Shown here: positions 11,112-23,337 of the stretch, one piece after another | How the letters are laid out: every line of letters begins with the position of its first letter | Position numbering within the stretch: the stretch's first letter is position 1 | NCBI RefSeq assembly: GCF_000204055.1 | Contig: NW_006768798.1 | Location: 603,306-667,305 of the forward strand | Direction: 5' to 3' | Source: Melampsora larici-populina 98AG31 | Lineage: Eukaryota > Basidiomycota > Pucciniomycetes > Pucciniales > Melampsoraceae | Length of the DNA: 64,000 nt | Notes under the pieces: model-generated | Told to the model about the DNA's origin: nothing | Databases searched by the model: none | The model's input: the letters and a program-made list of their open reading frames with translations, nothing else | Position numbers and translations under genes: made by a program

Positions 11112-14100
11112 ATGGATGAAGACGAGGCCTTTTTGTATGGAGATGATGAAGTCACCACTGAGCCAAAGAACGGTATAACACAATCCAGTTCAGACGCTCG
11201 TAAGTCTCACCCGATCCACTTTCACCTTTCTGCACGTCTCTTGGCTGACGATGCGTTTTCCATCCAATTTCCTTGATCTCCAATTCTCAAGCACCCCCAG
11301 TTTTCAAATCTACATTCGAAGCAGTCTCCAGGTCAGCAGTCAACACGTCAATTCTCTTGTGCGAGAACAGAATTCTCTCTAACCTGAAATTACGTGTTTT
11401 CTGCCACCAGAATATCTGCTACGCCTGAACTATCGGAAAAGCCCCTCGCTGTCGAAACCACGAGTATTCCTCCTCTTCCGCCACCGATTGCCGATATCGA
11501 GCAAAATGTCCCAAATCCTTTTCTTAACCCTGCTAAATCCACAGAGGACATTACAAGCGACCTAGAATCAAATGGGGAGCTAGAGGTCAACCAGGAACCT
11601 GATGAGGATGACGACCAAGAGGTAGAGGAGGAAGACTCGGATGACGTAAGCCAATATTTTATGTGCCACATAGAACATAGTTAACGCTTGGATTTGTTAT
11701 CCGACCAGGATTTGCACATCATTCTGGAAGGCGACGGCACACATCTACACAGTGCTCCAAATGCAAGGGCCTCGGTTTCGACGTCAAGACCTGAAATTCC
11801 CCGCGAATCACCGGCACAACCTCGAGGTGATACATTTTTCTTGCGGAAGATTTCACATCGCCTGGTCATTTCTCACATGCCTTTTACCCTTGACAGCAAT
11901 AGACTCCACAAACGCTACCACTGAATACAAAATCCTCGAACGCATCGAAGGAAAACCAGCCGAACCATCTACTCCTGGACCCGCAAAGCCTGCTCCATCT
12001 ATAAGTCACAATTCATACCGTAACCCTTACGAGCTCCCTACCCATAATCGACTCCCTACCCCTGAAAATTTTCCCAGACCCGCGACTCCGCCCCACGATT
12101 CCTCTCTGGGAGATCAGCAACCACCAATCAACTCCGAAGCGCCTGTCCCCTTGACAGGCTATGATGACAAAGACGGTACAACATTGATGAACTTTGACTT
12201 CGACGCAATTCCAGAAAGCGAGAAAGGATGGAAAAAACCGGGTGCGCATGTCGCTGACTGGTTTAACTATGGATTCGATGAAACTACATGGCGGTGGTAC
12301 GTGATGAAACAGAAAAGGCATCGGGCGGACGAATCCTGGGCGGCCAATCCTTTCGCCGTCAGTATATTGTTGATCTTATCTCTGGTTCCTAACAGATGAC
12401 TCATAGTTTTTGACTCTCAGGCTTTTGCGACTGGGAACATTCAAGAGGCTTGGGATACGCTGCCGTCTGAACTCAAAGGCATCATGATGCAAACGATTAT
12501 GGGGCCCAATGCTGGAACAAATGGCAATCATGGACCGCCGATGCCACCACCGCCGATGCCACAAATGATGGTGATGAACCCAATGATGCAAGGCATGGAT
12601 ATGGGTGGATTTGGGATGCAGGGAATGCAAGGCATGCCAGGCATGATGGGTAACGGGCACATGAATGGTACTCATCATAATGCTGGAATGAATAATCAGC
12701 ATAATGAAGGACCGAGTAGAGGTCAGCCTATCATTTCTTTAGTCCTCGGCACCTCTTTATGTATATCAGCTTGTCCTTATTTTGAAATATTATCAATTTT
12801 TGATTGGCTCCCCCGTATGAACCTCTTAACTTTTGTGATGGGACGGCAACATACTTTTTATCCACCCCCGTGCTAGCAGGTGTAAAGCAGGACCCAGCTG
12901 GAGTTTCTGAGGCTGGTGGTGAAACCCCTGGGCATTACGCAGATGGTATGGATCCACGAGAGCAGCAGCATCATCATCATGAGCAGCAGAGGATGCAAGA
13001 TCAGATGCGACATATGCAGCATATGCAAAATATGGGAATTGGTCCAGGTTTTATGCCCGGGATGGATCTGGCTGCGATGTTTGGGAATGTAAGTCATTCA
13101 GACCATCGATCCCATCTTATGTTGAGATGACCTGTATGAGGTGAGACTAATAGCAGACGATCTTTCGCTTTTAAGCAAGAAATGTATATGAATCCTGGCC
13201 AATTCAATGGAATGATGGAAATGCCGCAGATGCCGCAGATGCCACAAATGCAGCACATGAATTCACAAATGCAACAGCAGATGGGAGGAGGGTCAGGTAT
13301 GAACATGGCGATGAGCCAAGGAATGTCGTCTGGCGTGACTGCAGGACCGATGAACGCAGGAATCGTACCGAATATGAGTCAGCCACCCACAATAACATCG
13401 CCCGCTGTACCTACATCGGCACATGCACCGGCATCGGCACCACCCTCGGTATCGTCGGTGTCGGTGTCGGCGTCGGCTCCTGGTCCTGGTCCTGGTCCTA
13501 CCCCTGGTCCAGTACCTGGTCCCGCTGCTACTCCTGCTGGTTTGGTTTCGACCCCGGTCGGATCTCCAGGATCGTCAATGAACATACAAAGTCCTTTAGC
13601 CGCTGGCCGAGGACGAGGTCGCGGTGGTAGAGGTCGCGGCAACCCCCCGGCGAGTGCGTTTCTAGCAGCAGCTGCCGCCAGAGGTCGCGGTCGGGTACTA
13701 TCGAGCAATGGTCCAGGCGCAGCCCTTCCAAGCACCGTGCCGCCAGTGACTACCCCCATTGTGACACCCCCCCAGATCAATAGTGTTCCTGACACGGTTT
13801 CGACTCCGAATGCGGTACCAGCCGCTGAGCCATGTGAGTGTGTCCTAGTGTTTGTTCCTGATTCCGTGACGATGACTCGTGTGTGGGTCTTGTATAAAAC
13901 ACTCACCGTGTCATTCTTCTCTTGACTGTGACTCGCAGCTCCTGAACGATCTACGAGAGCCATTTCGCCCCTGCCATCGAATGTCCCTACCGGACCCCGG
14001 AAAGCTGCTTTACCTAATCCGGCGCCAGCACGTCCGATAAGGGTCACGCCGGTTGGCTATTTCGACAAGGACGCGGCCGGAGCACGAGGAGACGAAGGGC

Positions 14101-14902
14101 TTGATTACGGCGGTGGCAGCGCTGAGAGCCCACATGAAGAACGAAAAATGTCTCTGCCTATTAGTCGACGACACGGTAACCGAAATGATCGTGAAAAGTT
14201 GGAAGAAGATCCACGTGAACGCCCTGAAAATTACTCAGAGCGCTCGAGAAGCAAATCTCGTGATAAGGAGCCTGACGAGAAAGATTCGACTTCCGGACTG
14301 CATCGCAAATCGCGCCATCATCATCGAGGACGATCGCGATCAAAAGAATCAGATCATCGTAGCAGTCGAGAAAAGAGTGAGAAGGACAAGGAGGAGGGCT
14401 CGAATCACAAGAGCGGCCGAGGTTCGGGGGGTAGTAGGCGCAGTCGCAGAAGTAAGCGTACTACGGAGACAGATGAGAAGGAGGATGCTCGCGATGGACC
14501 CTCAGATGAACGCGATAAAGACCGCGACAAAGAGAAAGGGAGAGAGAGGGGCAGAGATAAGGATAAGGAGAGAGAAAGAGATCGGGAGAAAGAGAAGGAG
14601 AGAGACAGAGACAGAGACAAAGATGGTGATAAAGATAAGGGGAAGGATGAAATGAAAGACAAAGAGCACGATAAGGACAAAGAACGAGAGCGAGATGATG
14701 GCACTGATGCGGGGGCCGAACATGGGACTTCGGGAAGGTGAGCTGTTCGATCAAGCTTCTTCATTTTGTCATCAAGACGTGCTTAGCTTGTGATGTTACT
14801 TACATTTGGTCATTTTCTTAACATTTTACCAGCTCACGCAAACGCAAATCTACGAAGGAGGACCGTGGAAGTCGATCTTCAAAAAGGGAAAGAGCCGAGT
14901 AA
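11112..14902 (+). CDS. FIP1: FIP1 homologue, pre-mRNA 3'-end processing (polyadenylation) factor
   Basis: Fip1 is a nuclear subunit of the cleavage and polyadenylation factor that tethers poly(A) polymerase. Ten exons: 11112-11199, 11301-11331, 11411-11645, 11709-11826, 11897-12357, 12421-12721, 12880-13088, 13176-13833, 13939-14737, 14833-14902. All junctions are GT..AG and phases close to 989 aa plus TAA. The N-terminus is acidic (EEEDSDDDLHIILEG around residue 113). The conserved Fip1 motif spans residues ~268-311: GWKKPGAHVADWFNYGFDET followed by WRWYVMKQKRHR. After it comes a Met/Gln/Gly-rich low-complexity region, an Ala/Pro/Gly-rich stretch with RGRGRGG, and an Arg/Asp/Glu/Lys tail like RD/RE domains of metazoan FIP1L1. 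It is much longer than the yeast protein, mostly through low complexity. Intron 7 ends in TTTAAG. Very confident. Confidence 0.95.
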
Positions 14903-15467
14903 ACATTGAGGAGATGAACTAAAGCTCCTTCATGCGTTTTCCTATTCGGGGCGTCATGAGGATTGTATGTAAAATAGATCATACACATTTCTCTTGATGA
15001 CCAATTCATGAGTTCACATTAATTGTCAGCGATACCTTTGATGTGTTTTGGCTAAGCATTGATTTTATTCATTGGATTTCTCGACGAATTACTGTGGAAG
15101 ACAACAAAAAATGATTCAATACGCTTTGTGAATATGTTATGGAATTAATTGATTGAACTTGTAAGATATTTCATCATATGTTACATGACATGATATGCCC
15201 AAAAAAGATCAAGATATGATGAGCTCCAAATCAATCATGTGTGATAATACATATTCCTTTTTAAACACTTTCCTATGACTTTTTTCTAGTAGTTCAGCCC
15301 TACCATTGAATGAATTCCTTCTTTCCTTGCGATGTTGACCGGCTTGGCCATCCAAAACTTTTGCTCTGTCCTGTCATCAATTGATCCAAGGTCTACATGG
15401 TTCCATCTTTGCCCGTGAGATTTGGGAATAACATGATGAGGGATTTTGAATGCTGCCTGTTGGAAAA
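14903..15467. other. FIP1 3' flank, no gene seen
   Basis: AT-rich sequence holding the FIP1 3' UTR and intergenic DNA up to the next MITE. No frame with a recognisable domain. Confidence 0.5.
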
Positions 15468-15475
15468 GGCATGAC

Positions 15476-15806
15476 TAGGCCTTCGCCCCGGTCCCTCCCC
15501 GGCCCTTCTCGGCTCTGCCGAAGCCTGCCCCCGAAATTCCCCGGTGGAAAACATTTGCGAAAACTGGTCCCGGCTCCCGACCTCGCAAGTGCGGGAGTCG
15601 GGGATTCCCCGCAATTCCGGGGGCGCAGCGCAGATTTAGCCGTGCAGGCCTCACTTTTAGCGCATTTTAGCCCCTCCAGCGTCCCCGAAGCCCGCCCCCG
15701 CAAGCTCCCCGCCATTGGTTTCTTCCCAACACTCATCCCGGCTCCCGACCTCTCGGGGGCGGGAGCCGGAGAGTCCCCAGATTTGCGGGGCCGGGGCGAA
15801 GGCCTA
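15476..15806. mobile_element. 331-bp hAT-type MITE, 8-bp duplication
   Basis: Perfect 16-bp terminal inverted repeats TAGGCCTTCGCCCCGG, flanked by the direct repeat GGCATGAC (15468-15475 and 15807-15814). An 8-bp duplication with a TAGG-type end fits hAT. The interior is very GC-rich and built from two related blocks (each containing CCCGGCTCCCGACCTC), so it may be an internal duplication. It is non-coding; long frames on both strands are an effect of GC content. Confidence 0.85.
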
Positions 15807-16090
15807 GGCATGACAACAAGAGCACTTTGACAGGAAGATGGATGAGTGGATTACCCCAAAACTCTATGTATCAGGGTGTTTAACTGGGTAATGCAACAGA
15901 GTGGAAGAACCTCAAAGAAGCCCTCTGATTGAATTCGTAGGGTTGTTGACATGAAAGCCTCTTTTGCATTAGCGGTACACAAACATCTCTACCCAATTGA
16001 AAAACCCATGGCAAACCCATGACCACCCAATTGGTGTTTGGGTTTTGTCCAACGGGTGTTTTCACTTGAGCAAAAATCAGTGACCTAAGG

Positions 16091-16702
16091 TTAGCTTGAA
16101 CAAGCCCTCTCTGCGCGGCCACGTCCGCGCGCCTCACAGAGGGGCTTGGGACTAATTGTCAAATTCTGGCACAGAGACTCCAAGGATTAAGTCCTCTTAA
16201 GTCGGTTTTTGGCTTTTCCAGCGTTCCTCACTGATCAACAACAGTTTGTCTTTCAGGCAAAGTTCTTCGGAATAATTTTGTACATGTGTTCCACCACTGA
16301 TTGACCCGGAAAAATCCTCCATTTGTGAACGCTTGAGGTTCCTTTTCAAGCTTTATGTCTGCCCTGTAAGGGGTGGCCTGCACTGTACAGCCTGTATTTA
16401 CAACGTAAAGCGACTTGAAAGCCAAAAAGGGGCATTGTTGTAAAGATTTTCATCTCATTTTCTCGGCCACATCACCCAGGATATCTAAGATATGCGCATA
16501 CCAGGATGTGTACAACATCGTGCTGAAAAAGGTTGCCTGCAAGGGAAATTGGTGTTTATCATTGAGGAACGCTGGGAAAGCCAAAAAACGACTTAAGAGG
16601 ACTTAATCCTTGAAGTCTCCGTGCCAGAATTTGACAATTAGTCCCAAGCCCCTCTGTGAGGCGCGCGGACGTGGCTGCGCAGAGAGGGCTTGTTCAAGCT
16701 AA
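16091..16702. mobile_element. 612-bp MULE-like TIR element nested in the Harbinger copy
   Basis: Inverted repeats of ~130-140 bp start TTAGCTTGAACAAGCCC at the left and end in its complement at the right. The flanks are GACCTAAGG (16082-16090) and GACCCAAGG (16703-16711), a 9-bp duplication with one difference. The interior is non-coding. The terminal sequence resembles those of the elements at 10240 and 21714. Confidence 0.8.
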
Positions 16703-16769
16703 GACCCAAGGCTACCCATCTTGAATTTTGACTCAAAACTCCACTCTTATCTCATCCCAATAGCACCTC

Positions 16770-18170
16770 AATGGCTGAACCACTTAAAAAGACTTGAGGA
16801 CGAACTCAAAATCCAGCTGCCTCTCAGTCTTCTCAAAAAGCTCAAAAACCTTCTGCTCGCAAACCTACTGAAGAATCTCAACCTATTCAAGTGTCTCAAA
16901 ATCAGTCTGAAGCACACAGATCTCAAAGTGAAACTCAAAATGAATCTCACACCGAAACTCAACCCAAAACTCAAGATACTCAGATTGATGAAATCAAAGA
17001 CAACAAAGACATCAAGTCTTCTCGGAAATGCTGGTTCACACAAGATAGTGATGGCAATTGATCTGGTTGTTGAGTGGTGCAGTGTGTTTGAAAATTACAA
17101 TGATTGGTGCACCAAAGCAAAAACTGTAGTCCGTGAATGGGTTGCCCAGTATCTTGTAAACAAGGGGCACGTAATGAGATCTGGTTGACAATGTGAAAAG
17201 AAAGTAAGCTTTTCTTGGTTTTTATGACATGAGATGGAGAGATCACTGACCATTTTGATATACATAGATTGTAAAAATTGAAGGGTGGTTCCGAGATGCT
17301 AACACGATCCGATTTGCAACTGGCGAGGGGAATGAAGATCAAGACATTGTTTGTGAAAACATCCAGTTCAACGTCTCAAAGGAAGACATCTTAGCTTTCA
17401 AATTGGCTAAGCAACAAGGCAGTAAGAAATCATGTGGTGGATCTCTTCAGGGTATGTATGTTGATTTACTTATTTATTCAATTTCATGTTTCTCATTTGT
17501 TATGCTTTGATCTAGTGAGAATACTAAGTGAATGCCTGTGGTACGAGGAACTTGAGGAAGTCTTCTGAGACCAACCGTCAGCCCACCCTTTGGCCTTAAG
17601 GGACTTGCTAGGAGACCTTCAGGGCCAAGCTGAGGAGACATCAAGCAAATTACCTTATACTTGAGAGGAAACAATTGATCCCGATTTGCAAGGCTTGTTA
17701 TCGTCAACTCAAACTACCAATACCCCTGTATTTGGCCACTGGATGCGACCTGCTCCTCCGGTCTCACCCACTGTGGACATCTCCAAGAAGCGTTGTCATT
17801 CTAGCAATAAAGAGAACCCCTACTTGATACCTCAAGACCCTTTGGGCCTCAACAGCATAGCTAATTGGCTCTCCACCAAAAAAGAAAGGGAAGATAGTGA
17901 ACAACGCTCCGCCCAAACTCAAGAAAATATCACTAATTGGCAATGACAAATATCATCACCACTAATCAAGCATCAGATTTAGCCGCTAAGCAAAGGCTAG
18001 CAATTGAAGAAATGAATGTAAAAGTCAGAATCACACATACCAAGATGATCATGGACCTGATTGAAAAAAACATGGACCCGGAAAAGGCCAAGGCATTGGC
18101 ATTGCAAAATTTACCCAATATTCAGCCCTCTCAATCGGCCTCTCAATCACAATTACAACCCAGTAGTTGA
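16770..18170 (+). pseudogene. Harbinger-associated Myb/SANT-like DNA-binding gene, broken
   Basis: Begins MAEPLKKT, then a stop at about codon 9, then a Gln/Ser/Thr-rich stretch and KCWFTQDSDGN followed by another stop. The next piece LVVEWCSVFENYNDWCTKAK is the conserved core of a protein family found beside Harbinger transposases in rust genomes. After likely introns come IVKIEGWFRDAN (17270-17460), a segment with NSIANWLSTKKE (17690-17946) and a C-terminal helical end KQRLAIEEMNVKV (to 18170). Several in-frame stops show it is not functional. The family link is from memory of similar rust sequences. Confidence 0.6.
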
Positions 18171-18589
18171 ATGTGGAATATTTGAAGTATCTTAATTGTC
18201 TTTACTTATATTGAACTACAGATGGTCAAGTGGTCAAATAAAGTGTCTATGTTTGATTTATTGATCTTGTTATGTTTAGTGTCCAAAAAAAATCTGAATC
18301 AAACCTTGAGGGATTTGCAATTGATTTTCAAATGATTGTTAGATTTCAAATACTATATGCAATTTGAAGTTTTCTTTTCTCCGTAAAGTAAACACTTGAT
18401 ACCAAAAACTTTGGTATCACAAAGGCCCAAATAAAAATTTGAGTCTTAAATAAGAATGTTTCTCAAAAGAATATGTTTTTCTCATGTGTGCGCTTGGTTT
18501 TGCCAAAACAAATTTGATTTCATTTCAAAAATTGAAAGCGTATGACCAAAAAATTTGGTAGACATGAAGTGAAATAAAAAAAATCAATA

Positions 18590-20000
18590 ACCTTTGGAAG
18601 CACAAAATTTAGTGAACAGAGCATCACGTCGTTGGACCCCCACAGATTCCAAATCGGCCACCCTGAAATCTAAATCATGAGTGTCATCTATGGCTTCCAG
18701 GCCATGGTTCTTTCCAAATCCTTCCATAGGTGATCCATCCACTATGATAAAGTTTTGGACTACCACACAAGCTGATATCCAATCACATGCAAACTGAGCC
18801 TCCTTTGAGTTGTCAATGTCTACTCATAGCTCGTGAAGTGACCCAAATTGCATCGGTAACATGCCATTACAATGTTCGGATGCAATTCTTATTTTGGATA
18901 TTGAGTTATTAAAATGCATTTGAGCTTGTGAAAGGCCACCAGATTGTGTTTGTTTAAACGCTGGCAACATGTTTTCCTTTGATGCATAGCCAGAGTCCGC
19001 CAGGATGTACTCTCCTTCTGAAAAATAAGAGGAGATGTCCTGGTAGAACTGAAGTACTTTCAATCAGTTAATGTGTCGATCATCACAGATGATCAGAGAA
19101 TTCAATGCATAAATTGACTTTTGAGTGTAGTAATCTTCTTTGTTCTTAGCTGGAGCTGAGGCTAAAGGTACTAAAGTACCATCTATGAAACCAATACACT
19201 CCTGAAACCATGAAGTTTGGCCAATAGTTTCTTAATTTCAGCTCTTTTGTCCGTATTGGGCCATCAAACGTATTTGGATTCCAACTCCAGAAGTGCAAAA
19301 ATGCATCTTTTTGTATGGTTGGCAACACTGCCCTCTATTCATAAGTCAAATCATCAGTACAAAGGATAGTAATGATACACAAGTTTTATTACTCACCTGC
19401 CAATGAGAACAATTTGGCTTTGATAGGACAAGAGCCTCCATTCCCTGCCAATCCTAAATTTGCTAATGCGACCAGTAACTGCCACTGGGGTGGTGCCTGA
19501 GGACAGTAGGAGTTGTAAAATATATGATTCGATCATATTTTGTGGAGCAGTTTGGTAAAATCAGCCTTTGACATATGTGCCTAAGGCAGTTTGGAGAATA
19601 TATGAAGTCAGTAAAGTAAATCACAATTTGACATGAGGAAGAAAATCTCTTGTATGTACTTACAACCGTTAGCCAAGTGTGATCAGTCTCATTGAAGCAT
19701 CCTTCAAAAGTCTGCACCTTTAAACTACAACGAGGCCGCTGATATTGAGGAAGCAGATATTGTTTGCTATGGGCCTTGACTTGTATCATCAAGAGAGTTG
19801 CTATAGTTGCTTCTTTGTCTTCTAATTTTCGCTTCCGTTCATTTATAAAGTAAGTCTGGTTCATTGTAGATAGCATCAGGACCATGCAAGCAAAAGTGAT
19901 GATTTGTTCTTGATGTTCAAGGTTTTTGTCCAAGTCGTCGTCATGTTTGGAATCCATGAATGACACAAGCAGTAAGGTCGCCACTAAGGTTGGAAGGAAA
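18590..20000 (-). pseudogene. PIF/Harbinger DDE transposase (DDE_Tnp_4 type), broken
   Basis: Reading the minus strand from the right: an N-terminal part from MDSKHDDDLDKN to NETDHTWLTV, then APPQWQLLVALANLGLAGNG (the recognition-helix area), then CIGFIDGTLVPLASAP with the first catalytic Asp, ICDDRHI, EYILADSGYASKE with the second Asp, and RIASEHCNGMLPMQFGSL with the catalytic Glu. The order and spacing match Harbinger transposases. At least two in-frame stops (near 19535 and 19265) and frame changes break it, so it is an inactive copy. Confidence 0.8.
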
Positions 20001-21040
20001 GATGGGGCTATGGATGAAGTGGTGGTTGTGGTAAGAAGCAAAATCTGAGATATGAGGATGCTATCAAGGGAGAACAAGAGCTGCCTTTGGCACAAGAATC
20101 TTGGCATGCTGGGGAGGATTGGACGGGCGAGGGTTTTCATTTTCAAACATCTCAGGGTGACCCAAGTGAAAACACCCGTTGGACAAAACCCAAAAACCAA
20201 TCAGGTGGTCATGGGTTTTTGCCATGGGGTTTTCAATTGGGTAGAGATGTTTGTGTACCACTATTAGTAGTGATCAGAGTCAAAAAGCAAGCTCTACAAG
20301 GAATTGAATTTTGCACTGGATACAGCGTTCATCTGACACATTTGACCTATCTTTTCTGCAAAATGTGACCAAGAATGTAATCGCAATGAAAAAGAGTACA
20401 TGCTCATTCAAATCCATAACTTTTCATGAACTGGTTTCCGATTTTGAGTACAAAGGAACAATATGCCTTACAAACAACTCATAGTATGATCAATACCCTC
20501 CGCTTTCTGGATATGTACACAGTGCACACTATGTTGCTTTACATGAGCATAATTACATTCACATCACTTTTCTGGATCAAGGGCTTCAAGTACCACCCTC
20601 ACACGGGTTGTGGTCTTCCTTTCAAAATGTCTAAATAGCCGTAGCCTTTAAGCCTAAGGTCAATAAGGTTTGATAGAAGGTAAATTAAGAGAATGTGTGT
20701 TGCAGGTTATCATTAGTTTCAACTGATTCCTTAAAGGCCCAATTGGTTGCCGTCAACCTTGCAGGCGTACGCCTGGCAAGCGTATGCTTGCGCATGCGCA
20801 GGTTGACAAGGCCCACCTTGCAGGTTGACTGAGAGACTGGGCTGTTTGGTAGCCCAAACTTGACCCTCATGAAACCCAAAGATCATGGGTTTAAATTTAA
20901 TTGATGGAGTACCCCAAGCCTGAGACGGTAATCTGTAGTCCATTATAGGGGGGCAGCCGGGTAGCTCGTGAGGAGAGAGAGATTCATAGGTCTGAGACTT
21001 GGCGCCAGAATCCCCGAGAAGAATAGTTGGGACGTTGCAA

Positions 21041-21097
21041 CTGGAGGAAAAAGTTTTCTCCTCATTCTTAAATTCTTAAGGAAAACTTTTTCCTCCC
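21041..21097. repeat. Hairpin, ~16-bp arms
   Basis: GGAGGAAAAAGTTTTC pairs with GAAAACTTTTTCCTCC across an AT-rich loop. It sits next to GC-rich repeat DNA. Function unknown. Confidence 0.5.
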
Positions 21098-21713
21098 TAC
21101 TTCTCTTCACTCTCAGCCGTAGATTTCTCTCACCTCACATCACAAACTCATCTTCCTAATTTCTTCTACATCTGCTTTGCAGTAGAAAATTCTTTTGTCC
21201 CCCACCCTCCATCCCAGGGAAGAGAAGCCCTTCTTGGGTTCTTTGTTCTCACCCCGGAGAGGCAGGCTAGATCCGGAGATAGACGCCTATCACCGCGGCC
21301 TACCTCCCCGGGGCCTACCCCCACACCACCCCCAGTAGATTACATGTACCTTACATAATATTTTACTTGTGCTGGTTACAAAGAACTCAAAGAAGGCTAA
21401 TCCTTCTTGGATAACTGCACTGAGGTTTATGGAATATAAACCTAATGCCATAGCTGCCCATGGCTGGCACTCCTCCTTCTATCCCTCCCCCTGAGAGTAG
21501 TGGATGAAGAGGTTATTTTTTGAAGTCTTTCAAAACATCGATCAAAAATTGATCAATATTTCATTCCACCCATTCACCTCAATTCAATATTGATTGATAT
21601 TTCATCTCAGTGATTCAAAGCATACACAGATTGTGTTAAACTGCCTGTGTTGGAAGTCAAAATACTGTAAACAAGTTGTCTTCAAAGCTCCCACTCGGTT
21701 ATTAACCTAAAAG

Positions 21714-22767
21714 CTGACTTGACTAAGTCCCCTCCTAGTGTCCGGGGGGAAAAACACAACAAACCCCGGAGGCACGGAGGGGACTTACATGTTATAACAC
21801 TTTTCTTGGTGACAAGGGAAATTAAGTTTTGGTGGTGAAAAAGGGTCCACAAATAAAACTATTTTGTACAATTGTGAAATTCCTTGTGTTTCTAGTATGA
21901 TCAGTGCCTGCTTCTTGCGCTGCTTTCCCCCAATTTGGAAGACCCTTTCTCCTTCAAGAGAGAAAGTTTCATTGGGGCTCAAAAAGTGCTCTTTCCAAGG
22001 TTCCAAAGTTGTGACTGCGGCTATCAGTACGTGTCCTGTAACACGTTGATCTGAACACAGAAGTTTCAAAAGTTGTCACAAGTGATTGAGAAGAAATGCT
22101 TTCAATCAAAAGTCCGTTCAATTATTCTTCTATCAGAAAAGATGCTCTTCGATTGAACAGTTATTTGATAAGCTGCTTTAAATTGGGATGATCTGTCTAA
22201 AAATATCAAACGGTTTGGCTGCTTTGAAATCAAGATGATTCGTCTCTCTAAAGATTATCAAAAACCTTTAAAGCCTTTAATTCAATCTGCTTTTGATTAG
22301 TTGCTTTTCTGTAATTCGGAATTGGCTCATCAAAATTAATCGCAAGCTAATAATTTTTGATGCTTGGTGTCTCATTAGAAATGATTGAAAGGCTTTACTA
22401 TCTTTGATGCATTCTAAATTGGATTTGATGATTTACATACGCAAACATTGACTGTAACCTTGCAGCAACTCAGAATTCCAAAATTTGAAAAGAGCTTGTT
22501 TGGAGCACAATGAAAAATTTTGCGTCTGGAAAAATTCGAAATCTGAGTGGAGTAAAAGTTGCGCAAGAAGCAGGCGCATATTATATGAGAAATACAAGAA
22601 AATACGTAATTGTCAAAAAAAGTTTTATTTGTGGACCCTTTTTCACCACCAAAACTGAATTTCCCTTGTCACCAAGAGCAGTGTTATAACATGTAAGTCC
22701 CCTCTGTGCCTCCGGGTTTTGTTGCGTTTTTTCCCCCGGACACTGGGAGGGGACTTAGTTAAGTTAG
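21714..22767. mobile_element. 1054-bp MULE-like non-autonomous element, 9-bp duplication
   Basis: Inverted repeats of about 165 bp. Left end CTGACTTGACTAAGTCCCC, right end complement of CTAACTTAACTAAGTCCCC. Both sides carry the direct repeat ACCTAAAAG (21705-21713 and 22768-22776). The centre has no transposase. Long TIRs and a 9-bp duplication are typical of Mutator-like elements. Confidence 0.88.
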
Positions 22768-22776
22768 ACCTAAAAG

Positions 22777-23337
22777 TCACAATTCATGTTGCTTTGATTT
22801 TAGATTTTCAAGCTGTTTTTTAAAACATAACAATGATGTGTTTGTTATTTTCTGCTTTGAGTGAATGCAGATAATCATTTATGTGAATAAAATAAGCTAA
22901 ATATAAAAAGAAAAAAAATGAATCGAAACAATTTGATAGAGTTTTCTTTTTGAAGCCAAGTTCATGGCAGTAGGCAGGTCAACCTGCCAGAATGCAGCAA
23001 AACGGTCAACCTGCCAGGTTGACCATTTTGGCTGGTAGACCTGTGGGGCGTACGCTTCACCCTTTTTGAAAAAGGGTGTACCAAACGGCACAACACCCAG
23101 GTGTACGCTTCAAACTGCCTTGAAGCGTACGCCTGAACATTTGGCTGGGTCAACCTGAGAGGTTGACGGCAACCGAACGGGCCCTAAGAGAGCCATTGTG
23201 TTTCACAACATTTGTTGAAACTTGGGTTGGAGTTTAAGATTGATCATCTGTGCCAGAAGTGAGTATGAAAATCTTACAGACCAGATGCTGAGCATCGATG
23301 GCCTTGATATAGCAGCGTTCCTTTGCCACTATATGTA
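22777..23337. other. Repeat remnants, no gene seen
   Basis: Contains the AGGTTGAC-rich right end of the outer repeat pair (to 23184) and flanking AT-rich DNA. No coding evidence. Confidence 0.4.

Larger units (their letters stand above)
15971..20262. mobile_element. PIF/Harbinger element with ~100-bp TIRs, decayed
   Basis: Left repeat 15971-16070 (GGTACACAAACATCTCTACC) and right repeat 20162-20262 are inverted copies about 100 bp long. Between them lie a decayed DDE transposase gene on the minus strand and a decayed partner gene on the plus strand, meeting tail to tail, the usual two-gene Harbinger layout. An unrelated 612-bp element has inserted just inside the left repeat. The exact outer boundary and 3-bp duplication could not be fixed. 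Confidence 0.75.
20738..23184. repeat. Outer inverted-repeat pair, possible older element
   Basis: The left end reads GGTTGCCGTCAACCT near 20746 and the right end its complement AGGTTGACGGCAACC near 23158. Both ends have runs of the motif AGGTTGAC and GCGTACGC inside. This looks like the subterminal structure of a DNA transposon of about 2.4 kb, later hit by the element at 21714. No coding part was recognised and no target duplication is clear. Confidence 0.4.

Noticed and set aside
13379..14047. 222-aa minus-strand frame rich in Gly/Ala
   Set aside because: Antisense of FIP1 exons 8-9, with no domain.
14405..14764. Long Ser/Leu-rich minus-strand frames
   Set aside because: They are the antisense of the Arg/Asp/Glu/Lys-rich FIP1 tail; low complexity explains their openness.
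15377..15830. Pro/Arg-rich frames on both strands
   Set aside because: Lie within the GC-rich hAT MITE and follow from its composition.
20960..21350. Possible LTR end and primer binding site (TTGGCGCCAGAATCCCCG)
   Set aside because: No matching second LTR and no gag-pol fragment nearby in the window; kept only as repeat DNA.
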